Source: Dipylidium caninum (lineage: Eukaryota > Platyhelminthes > Cestoda > Cyclophyllidea > Dipylidiidae). Taken from it: a stretch of 64,000 nucleotides of DNA. A program made the position numbers and the translations under genes. The stretch covers positions 124,001-188,000 of the forward strand of contig QEYB01000228.1 of the NCBI GenBank assembly GCA_017562135.1, given 5' to 3'. Below the pieces are notes generated by a model that made no database searches, was not told the DNA's origin, and was given only the letters and a program-made list of their open reading frames with translations. Of this stretch, positions 1 through 9,900 are shown one piece after another. How positions within the stretch are numbered: the first letter of the stretch is position 1; each line of letters opens with the position of its first letter.

Positions 1-1072
1 AGGCAGCGCGGACAGGCTTAGGTGGCGGGGAGCGTGGGAGCGTGGGAGCGTGGGAGCGTGGTGGCGGAGTGTGAAATGGACCGACGAGGCGAAGGAGAGA
101 CGCAAACAGGGAGACGAGGACTGGCAACGGGACGGGAGAGACTCAAGCAGTGGCGGATGCCACTTCACCCCAACTCTGCCACAGACGCCTCGTGACGCGG
201 CCTGACCCGAGACCAACCGACCCCACGCCGACTGCTTCTTCGTGGAAGCGCAGACAAAGTCGACGCAGAAGGCCAGTGAGAAGTGCACCCGCTGTGTTGG
301 TTGGCCACTTTTAATGTTGGTGGCGCCGACCCACGTTGCTGACTCGAGGCAGTCAACGCTCTTCGCCATGCCACCCATCGACGAGTTCGTCACAGTCGCT
401 TGGGGGACGACGGAGACCGTCGAGGACCTCGAGCGCCGCATCGCCGTGGAGGTGGAGTTGGAAAGACCCACGGTCGCAGCAGACGTGGAAGAAGGTGAAG
501 TTGAAACGCGGTGGTGAAGGAGACGGAAAGAGGCGAATGCTTGTCAATGGGAGGGGAGTGGACGACGAAAGTGGTTAATGGAGGGAAGAAATGGAAGTGA
601 GGGGCACCTCAAGACTCGCCTTAACTGACCTCAACAGACACTTCCCACGTCCTCCTGCCCACTCCCACCCCCACCCCACGTCCTCCTCAGTTGGGCAGGC
701 AGAATCTGAGCATTTCTGCATGCCGAAGCTGTCTTCCCCGTGTCTCCTCGTCCCCATGCCGAGACAAAGGGGAAGAATGGGAGGAGGAGGAGGAGGAGGA
801 CTCAGGGAGGAGGAGGAGGAGGAGGCTCGGGAAGATGGGGGAAGGCAGCTAGGTGGATTGATGAGGAGAGGAGGCAGCCACTCACTTTGATCGCACAAGT
901 CGCCGCGCCATCCGGCCTCGCAGACGCACTCGAACCCGCCGTCGGCCGTCTCTCGGCAGTCTCCGCGTTTGCACGGTTTGAGTTCACACGGCTTCAGCTC
1001 TGAAAGGGGACCACAACGCTCGCCATAACCGAGGGGGACGTCGCGCCACCTGAGGCGGCGTGTCTACGACTG
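1..1072. repeat. Inverted duplication A, left arm
   Basis: Read on the opposite strand, this stretch matches about 15,437-16,470: position 1 pairs with about 16,470 and 1,072 with about 15,437. Matching landmarks include the end GAGGCAGCGCGGACAGG, the phrase ACTCAAGCAGTGGCGGATGC, a purine-rich block near 770-840 and a complete EGF-encoding exon. Similarity is very high near the exon and lower, with small gaps, toward the window edge. The copy probably continues left of the window. At the inner end, similarity stops abruptly near 1,072. Confidence 0.85.
886..999 (-). pseudogene. Opposite-strand copy of a Jagged EGF exon
   Basis: This 114-nt segment copies Jagged exon 6 (15,505-15,618) in inverted orientation and has the same length. 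The acceptor (TTTCAG) and donor (GTGAGT) are both kept and the frame is open. It encodes an EGF module with the pattern [23 protein letters not shown]. The two differences I noticed, AGCTGAAG for AACTGAAG at the start and GGA for GGG, do not change the protein once joined to a preceding C. No neighbouring Jagged exon is visible beside it. It may be a stranded exon copy or belong to a second gene copy running out of the window to the left. Confidence 0.75.
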
Positions 1073-3536
1073 GAAGAGCTGAAGCGAGCCTTTCCACTTG
1101 CTCCAAACCTGATTGTAACAACATCGTCGTCGATCACATTTGACGCCTGCAAAGTGGTGCTTCGGACAGGTCGAAATCCCCTGTTTCAAATCCTTCCAAC
1201 CGTCTTCCACATTTACAATGAGACATTTGTGCCTCTACTGAACACTTTTATTAAATTTTTGCATGCTTCTGGTGAATTTCCCCCTTATTGAAATTTCAGA
1301 AAATGCAGTGTTTAACTTAACTTCACCAGTAGCCGCGGCTGCGCTAACTGTTCGCAATTAAAACCACCCTGAGCCAACTTTTTTATTTAATTAAATAAGT
1401 CAGTATGTGTACATTAGAGATATATAAACCTTGAGCGAAAATGAGGTGAGTGATTATTTGTTACTAGTCGAAAATTGTTTGTCATGTAAAGTGGACAGAA
1501 CCTTCCGGTAGAGCTGACAGCCTGCAGACGCCCTTTTTCCTTCTCACTTGACTACTTCAGTGACGATTTTGGGGGCAGGAGAACGTAGATTTGACTTTAT
1601 TGTAAGGCCAAAGGGGAGTTCCTTTGTTCAGGTGTGCATATCCTCAGATTATGTGAGTAATTTGCTGTTTTCGACGTCGTTGTCGTCGGTCTACTTAATC
1701 GACGCTAGTAGGAAAATTGATGCGACGGGATCGTCGGGTCGTGTCAACGAGATTCAAACCGACATACACCCCATTACAAAGTACGACCCTCCTAAGTGGA
1801 AAATCGCCCGACGAGTCAATCATGTTGAACGGATGTGGACGGTTTCTGAGTCCGGGAAAAGGAAAATTCCAAAACTTTTCTCCTCCGCCTCCACTCTCAA
1901 CAACCAGTCTGAAAGCAGTTTTGCCACCAAAATCAGAGGGCCGGTCAAGTCTCGGGCCAAATCCCACCAGATAAAGCGGCATCTTAGCAAACCGGTCACG
2001 AGATCTCCACCGGTGGAGAACTGCGCAGTGTTGCTGGGTGAGTTGCGCTACCCAGGGACACTCCTTCAGTCTGTTGTCCTCCTCCAAAGTCTCACGTTGA
2101 CCGTCGCCAAGAGCATCGCGAATAACCCTTCGCTTGAAAACCCGGCCCAACCGCTACCAGCGCTGGTCTCAGACGATGCTTCAGAGAGAAACAGTGACTG
2201 TCTAAGTGTGGGAGACGAGCTGACGCGTTGTGACTGACTGCAGCGCAGACTGGAGGGCGAAGGGTCATACGCAGTGAATAGGACATGGAAAAGGCAGTGA
2301 GACAAAAATGCTGAACGCAGGAGTGTATGCAACGTCCCTGCCGGTTTTTGCTTCTTTATGTCATCCAAAATGTCGCCGGAGCGTTGAGATCATCGGCAGT
2401 GGAGTGAGGATGCCGTCGGGCAGCAGTTGCAACATCAACCTCCTACCACCGCCATCCATCCACACTTGTTCCAGTGTTTTCCTGCCTGGCTGGACGTCTG
2501 CAGGAAGGCAGTGTCAGGAGGCACGTCAACTGAGGAGCGAGCACTAGACGAGTCGTTGGACTTGGCTGGAAAGCGAAGGCATTCAAACGTAGGGAAACAG
2601 GAAGCCATCTCCTCTGTCTCCCGCCTCTCCACCGCATGCCAATCGCTTCGACTGAAGCACCAACACCGTTTGTGAGTAGTTGGCTGTCACATGGGCAGAA
2701 ATTACGCTGACGAGTGTCTCCGTTCCAGCCGGTCGAGGTTCCACGGTGCGAGACGAGTCCTCGCCGTCATCTGCGCGGTCATTTGTGACGCCAGAAGATT
2801 TGATACGCTTTTGACCTTATCTGTGTCCACTGATCCAGTCTAGTCTTATACCCTCTGGTGTTTAGTAGCCTGCATCTATTATATCCATTGATGTGTGTGG
2901 TTCAGAAACGTGCTTCGAGGCACTTTCATGGAAGACGCAAAGGCCTGGTGATTAAAAAAATCCGAATGGGGCGTCAACTATGCAAAATGTCATAATTTTC
3001 ACCGGTTGGATGTGCCTCAGGCCTCATACTTTTCACCTCGGAGCACAGTAAATGCCTCATTCCATTTTTTCGAGGTTTCCCGAACTTCAGTAGACTTAAG
3101 GTGCTACTCACCGCAAGGTTACTCCGATCGTACCGCCTCCAGTTGGAGTCTACGTGCCATTTCCCTGCTGCCCACTTCTTCAAGATGCCAAATTGAGAAG
3201 ATGGTTTCTTCTAATGTAAAGCAATTGTTAAGAGCATTCTTGGCTCATCAGTGTAAATATCGAGACAAATCTCTATAAATTATTTGGTTATTGAAGAACC
3301 AAACATTATTGTTGATGAACCCCTCGTGGGAGACCAAGTCAACGACTGAAAAATTGTTATTTTCCAGCCATTCACGATTCCAGATTGCCGATTGCCTAAA
3401 GCCTGAATCTGATTGGTTCAGGCGGATGCACGTGCGCATCTTGCTCCCCTCCTATTGGCTATCCTGCCGGCGGTTAGGCATTTCTGCGACTCGTCTATTT
3501 CAAGCGCATGAAATAAAATTTTCGCCTGAGGCCCTA
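1073..3536. other. Upstream region, no gene recognised
   Basis: This is the sequence between the inverted-repeat arm and the Jagged start codon. A 229-codon + strand open frame at 1,548-2,237 has a 151-codon open frame antisense to it. It shows no recognisable domain, signal or exon border, so I do not call it a gene. The promoter and 5' untranslated region of Jagged should lie toward the right end, but I saw no clear core promoter. Confidence 0.5.
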
Positions 3537-3940
3537 ATGTACGGCGTATGCTCATCATCCGCCTCACATTCTCCCCGCCAACGTTTCATCTTCCTCCTCC
3601 TCCACTGCCTCCTTCTCCTTTCCCCGTCTACGTTGACCGTAGACGCTTCCACTGCCATTGCGCAAATGGAAGTAGCCATTTATCAGTTTGAGAATAATTT
3701 GAATTACCGATTTAGAGGGGACTGCTGTCGAGAGGCCTCCGAAGGCTGTGACTCACAATGTGACCTTGGATTTCTACTCTGTTCCGTCCCTTTGATATTG
3801 AAGAAAGTGGTGAGCAGGAGCATGCGGTCGAGAAGATCTGTGAGCTCGGAGCTTTAAATGTCAGTCGGAAGGACTTAGAATGGAAGAGAGGCGAGGAGAG
3901 CTACCTACGAAAGTCTTTGCCAATTCTGCACTCCTGGCCG
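3537..3940 (+). CDS. JAG: Jagged exon 1: signal peptide and MNNL start
   Basis: The ATG at 3537 opens a leader with the hydrophobic core [13 protein letters not shown], typical of a secretory signal peptide. It is followed by [15 protein letters not shown] and GDCC, matching the first strand and cysteine pair of the Jagged MNNL domain, then [12 protein letters not shown]. After this the frame must change: the next segment, beginning FRPFDIEE and ending SLPILHSWP, reads one base out of register. It matches the MNNL sequence before the next exon and ends at a GTACGT donor. One missing T in the TGTTCC stretch near 3,779 explains it. The exon is 404 nt; with one base added it is 405, exactly the phase-0 length that exon 2 needs. 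Confidence 0.88.
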
Positions 3941-6900
3941 GTACGTCTTTCGTCTTTTGAGCATTTGATCAACTATTGGCCTCTTTTTTCCTCCTTGAAC
4001 TAACAAAATTTTGGACCCTCGGCTAATAAGACACAGGAGAACCGTGGCGGCACGACGGTGCCGCAGTCGTGCTATTCCGTGTGCATTTGAATCGGCTTCT
4101 AGGGGAAATATGAGTGACTTTTACTCGTTCGGACAAGTAGATCCTCACAGCACCGAGATCGTCCGGTCCACGGAAGGCGTGGACTGGGCCGAAGGAGGGG
4201 AGCAGGAATGCCGCGAAATCCACAGACGACGGAGTGTTTCAAGAGAGATCTACCCTTGGTCGCCACATACTCGTCGCCTGCCCCGTACACAGTTGATTCC
4301 TCCATTCTCTAGGTGGTTTAATTTTAATTCCAAATGGGCGATGAATTCACTAACTCGATCCAACACTATCGCTCCATGAGGTTCAAAAAGAAAATTCTGA
4401 AAAAGCACCCCGACAGGCTCAAAAATGTCCAGCCCATCATAAATGATGAATTTTTCATTAAAATCAGCTAAATGATTTCATCTCTTTACTTCTTCTTCTC
4501 CACCTCGGCTATCTCATTCTCCACTTCTACTGAATATTTGATGAGGTGTGAGTCTTCACGCATCTCCCTCGTCTCCCTCGTCTCCCCGTCTTCCCAGGGG
4601 AATTTGCTGCTGCTGCTGCTGCTGCTGGTGGTGGTGAATGCGTGGCTAAAGACGAGGAAGGAGAAGAAGCACCCAGCCAAACAACCGTGCACACACCTCA
4701 CGCTCCCCTCTCCACTAGTCACACAATCGAGCAGCATCAAACTTCGTCCCACGCGATGATGTATTACGCGGGAAGCTATGGAACGCGCATCGAGTTGGTT
4801 GAAGTGGGAAAACGGAAAGCTGCCACCTTGTACGCCTTTTTTCGGCATTGCAAGTCCATTGAAATCACTTCCACCCCCATGTACCACTTTCTGCCAACGA
4901 GGCGGTAAATGATACACGAATTTATGGCTTTCGAATAAGAAGCCTTTAATTTAGGGTTAAGAGACCTTGCAAAGGCCTATTTAAAATATCAATGTGGCCA
5001 GTGAATTATCAAGTCTTAATGCAGTCTTAACGTAGTCGCATGGCCAAAGTGTCCAGTTCCCATTTACTTCAAACGCAAATTCACGAGGAGATGTTCTGAG
5101 TGTGGATGAGATTCCACAGTCATCGTCCTTGTTTCCTCCTCGGCACCTCCTCCTCGGCTCCTCCTCGGCTCTATTCCTCGGCCTCGCCATTCTTTTTGGC
5201 TCTTCTTCTTGGCTACTCCTTCTCCTTCTCCATCCCCTTCCCCTTCCCCTTCTCCTTCTACTTCTCCTTCTCCATCTCCTCCTCCTCCTCCTCCTCGGCC
5301 CTCTCCCCTCCTCGTCCCCGCCCTCCTTCTTGGCTATTCTTCGCAGCTTTTCCTCCTCCTCCTCCTTCTCCTCCTTCTCCTCCACGTCCTCACCCACGTC
5401 CTCCTTCTCGGCCCCTCCTCCTCGGCTCCTCCTCATCCTCATCAACACGGGCCAGTGCACTGCCTCGAGGCGAGGCGCCTTGACGACACTCAAATTGCCA
5501 CAACGAAGCGGTTGCAATCAACTTCGAGCATTTCCTTCATCACTCAATCCATCTGCCAATGTCTCATTAAGTTTTCTCGAGGCTTCAGCGGGTGCGCTTC
5601 AACCCACTTTGTATTGCCACATGAAAAGTACATTCAAATTACCTTTTGATGTCATCTGCCTTCGAGCGAAAGGTAGGATGAAAATGCAGTACAGACGCGC
5701 AAAAATGCGACGAAATGAGTGACAAAAATTGTCTTAGGTTTTGTTTCAGAAAAAATGACATCAGAAGTGCCTTGCAATGTGTCCCTCACAGACTGAACCA
5801 AATGCCCATTTATAGTTTCCAGCGCTACTTTGAGCAGAGTTTGACAATTTGAGTTTAAAGAGGTTCGGGGCAACGACTCTTGAGCCATTTTCTTCCACAA
5901 CACCGTTGCTGTGGGGTCTGCGAGTAACTAGAACGTCTGGACGACTCCACTGTCGAGGCGGACAGTCGTCTGGAGGAGGACAGAAAGCGGCACTGAAACG
6001 TCGCTGATGCCAGGTCATTCGACTGTCTCTCGTCTGTCGAAAGTCATACGTGGAAACGCGAGAGTCACGGGGACAGGAGGCTTCCTCCTCGCTTTCTTTG
6101 GTCAAAGGCTTTGTCGACGGACTCAGAGGACGTCTACATTGGGTTACGATTCGCTCTGTCTGGGCTCAAAAGTCGCCTGTCCATGTGCCACTTCCCTCGA
6201 CTTTGGTAGAAGGAGGAGACTGCGGAGTCATCGGACACGGGCGGACTCTAATGAGACCTTCTCGGTCCTGAAATAGACGATTGTTTCTCGAAGGTGTGGA
6301 GGGGGGTGGAATGCTCCTGATGGCGTGCACTACGCACGTGTTCTTCTTCCTCCTCCACACTCTCGAAGCGAGACAAGGCAGACGTCGATCTGAGGCGTCT
6401 TTCCGTGTCTGCCCACTGGCCACATTCACGAATTCCTCGTCCGAGAAGGATCCACCTCGGACCAGTCCTGGGCAAACTAATTAATCCGCTTGCCGGGCTC
6501 TGGGAGGCCCAATTTCGGCGACGAATAATGATTTCTACACTCTCCGGTCTGACTTAAGCAGTAGCCTCCACAAAAGTCGCCGACTGGGTTTCGTTCAGGA
6601 ACCGAATTGTCCTGTGTCGGACAGCATGAAATCTCCATTTTGCCCAAATGGAAGGGGATTTTCCAGCCTCCTTTGGAGGCTTCAACTACTCGCCCCGAGG
6701 ACTTGTGTGTTTGCCTCTCCTGTTCCCGAGGCGAAATTGATTTGCTCGGCCAGTCAAACAGCTGTCGTTCCCTGTTCTCGCGCACAACAGTTGCCACGAC
6801 AGCGGACGGCGGTGGCGGCGGCGGAGGGGGTTGTTCGGTCCACCCTCGCCCACTTCCCCGCCTGCCGCTCGCCCCTCCCGCCTCCTGGCCGCTCCGTCTG

Positions 6901-9900
6901 CCCCTCCACTGCTGTCCTCGGGCTCCTGCCACCGCGTCAGCTGACGAGTCTCCCTGCAGCCGAGCGTTTTTCCCTCTCCCTGTCCGGAGGCCCTCAGCAG
7001 GCGAAGCCGGACTGCGCGCCTCTTACGTCTCCACAGTGGTTGCTCCCCAAGGAACATGCTTCATCGCCCATCAAAAATCCATCATTTCGACTACCCTGGG
7101 GCAAATGGAGTTTTAAAGGCTCTTGGCCAAAGGTGGACAGTTTTAGGACCACAATTTTCTTCCTCGCCTTTCTGACGGAACCAGAAGCAATCTCAGAGGG
7201 CACTTCCTCCATGGATGTGGCACAGTCATTAGTCTTAATCCCTCCTGTCACCCCAGTCAGCCGGAGAGAAGAATACATTATGCCAACGAGTCGTAAAAGG
7301 CGGATAAAATGTTACTCATGAACTCACGTAAGAGTCTGAATCCCCTTCACCCCGGCGGTCGGGGGTCGGGGAGGGGGGAAGGGGAAAGGGGACAGCGTCC
7401 CAGGCGCAGAACTCCTCTTTCTAGGCCGAGGCTTTGTCCGAGGTCCCTTCCCATCCGAAGTGAGCGGGAGGCGGCCTGCCGGCCGGGCGAATGGGAGAGT
7501 GGACGAGGCGAGGGGAGGACAAGCGAGCGCCTTTTGTTGCGACAACAGATGGCGTCCCCACATAAATATCATTAACATCATCATCATCGTCGTCGTCGTT
7601 ACAGCTACTGAGATTATTCTCGCAGGCCTGGCCAGTGCAGATGAGAATGACCGAGTCACAGCTGTTCAAACATGGGACATTCTCCCACCCACGTCTTCTG
7701 TGCACCATCCGCCCCAGAAGGCGGATTGACTAACGTCCCCGTGTGGAGAGGTGACCGGAGGGTGAGTGTGAGAGCCTCCCGCCCGCCTCTCCAACAGGTA
7801 CCGTCGACGCGATCCGACCACGAAGTTGTGTTTGACCCGGCCAAGTGACCTTACACAACGGTGTTGATGAAGGAAAAAGGAATATTTTTAAGGTATTGCG
7901 TCAGAAAGTATGAAACGGGCGCCCGTGCTTTGTCTGTCTTCCGCTGCGACTGAAAGCGGTACCTTGTGACTGGCGGTGGATATTTTTATTTATGCATTTA
8001 TTTTGTTTTTATTTTTACCTTTCGACCAAAGCCAAATGGCATCAAAAGGTCATTTGAATCTACTTTTCTTGTACTAATACAAAATGAAATGTAGAGCAGC
8101 GGCCCAAACCTCGAGAAAAATTAATGATGTGACGAGGTGATTTTCCAGGCGGTGGAAGACGACGGGGCGTGTGATGGAAGCCCGCAGAGGCTCAAACGAT
8201 AAAAGCAAATAAATAATGAACAATGCAGCAGAGTGGAAAATTTTTCGCCCCAACGGGGTACAGAAACGTGGAAAAGCCCCGCTCCAAAGAGGTTTTCCAC
8301 TCTCTTCACCTTCCTTTAAGTGGACACATTTTACTGATCGGTTGGAAACCATGTAACGAGCGTCTGAGTTTAGTCGGTGTTCACCTCCAACTGAGCGCAG
8401 TATTTTTACTTATGGATGTTAAAGGCATTTTTCTTACTCATTTCTCAAAATTCTCTCGTTTTGTATTTTATCTTCATTTTTTTCTCGCACGGAAAGCAGA
8501 GGGGAAATAAACGTAGTTTACAGCAACTACGTGTCATGTAAGAGTTCAAAGAGGACCTTATCGCAGTTGAAACGGATTCGACAAAAAAATAAATAATGCG
8601 ACACTTGCAGATGGATTCACTGATGAAAGAAATGCTCCAAGTTGTGACAATTTAAGGGGTGTCAGGTGTCCTCAAGGAAGTCCACCGGACCGTGTTGATG
8701 ATGATGATGGTAAGAAAGAGGAGAAGGAGGAGGAGGAATTAAGGACAACAATTGTAGAATCTCATCCGCATACGGGAAATTCTCGTGAACTTGCGTTTAA
8801 ATGCCCCAAAAAATGTCGACCCGAGCCTCTTCAAACTCAAATTGTCAAACTCTGCTCAAAGTAGCGCTGAAAACTATGAAAAGGACATTTTAATTCAGTC
8901 TGTGAGACACACATTGCAATGTGCTCATGGCATTTGTTTACCCAAAAATTCCTAGACTAGTTTTGTCACTCATTTCGTCGAATTTTTGCGTGTCTGCACT
9001 GCATTTTTCATCCTACCTTTCGCCCGAAGGTAGATGACATCAAAAGGCAACTTGAATCTACTTTTCATGTAGCAATACAAAGTGGATTGAAGCGCGCCCG
9101 CTGAAGCCTCGAAAAGTAAAATTAATGAGACATTGGCAGGTGGATTCAGTGATGAGGAAATGCTCGAAGTTTGGTTCCAACCGCCTCGTGGTGGCAATTA
9201 GAGTGTCGTCAAGGCGCCTCGACTGGCCTCGAGGCAGTGCACTGGCCCGTGTTGATGAGGATGAGGAGGAGCCGAGGAGGAGGGGCCGAGAAGGAGGACG
9301 TGGGTGAGGACGTGGAGGAGAAGGAGGAGAAGGAGAGGAGGAGGAAAAGCTGCGAAGAATAGCCAAGAAGGAGGGCGGGGACGAGGAGGGGAGAGGGGCC
9401 GAGGAGGAGGAGGAGGAGGAGGAGAAGGAGAAGTAGAAGGAGAAGGGGAAGGGAAGGGGATGGAGAAGGAGAAGGAGTAGCCAAGAAGAAGAGCCAAAAA
9501 GAATGGCGAGGCCGAGGAATAGAGCCGAGGAGGAGCCGAGGAGGAGGAGGAGGAAACAAGGACGACGACTGTGGAATCTCATGCACACACAGAACATCTC
9601 CTCGTGAATTTGCGTGTTGAAGTAAATGGGAGGTGGCCATTTTGGCCATGCGACTGCAGCTGCGTTAAGACTTGAAAACTCACTGGCCACAATGATATTT
9701 TTGAAAGGCCTTTGGCGGGTCTCTTAACTCTCCATTAAAGGCTTCTTATTCAAACAAGTCACAAATTCGTGTATCATTTACCGCCTCGTTGGCAGAAAGT
9801 GGTACATGGGGGTGGAAGTGATTTCAATGGACTTGCAATGCCGAAAAAAGGCGTACAAGGTGGCAGCTTTCCGTTTTCCACTTCAAACCAACTCGATGCG

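Noticed and set aside
1548..2237. 229-codon open frame upstream of Jagged
   Set aside because: No recognisable domain, no clear exon borders, and a long antisense frame over the same bases. Such frames arise by chance in GC-rich sequence.
5100..5722. Ser/Leu/Pro-rich and Glu/Arg-rich frames around the C/T and G/A tracts (also 9,058-9,690)
   Set aside because: They are translations of simple-sequence tracts, and frames stay open because the repeat lacks stop codons.
6477..7321. Long proline- and arginine-rich open frames on both strands
   Set aside because: Low-complexity GC-rich sequence inside Jagged intron 1, with several overlapping frames open at once. Composition explains them.
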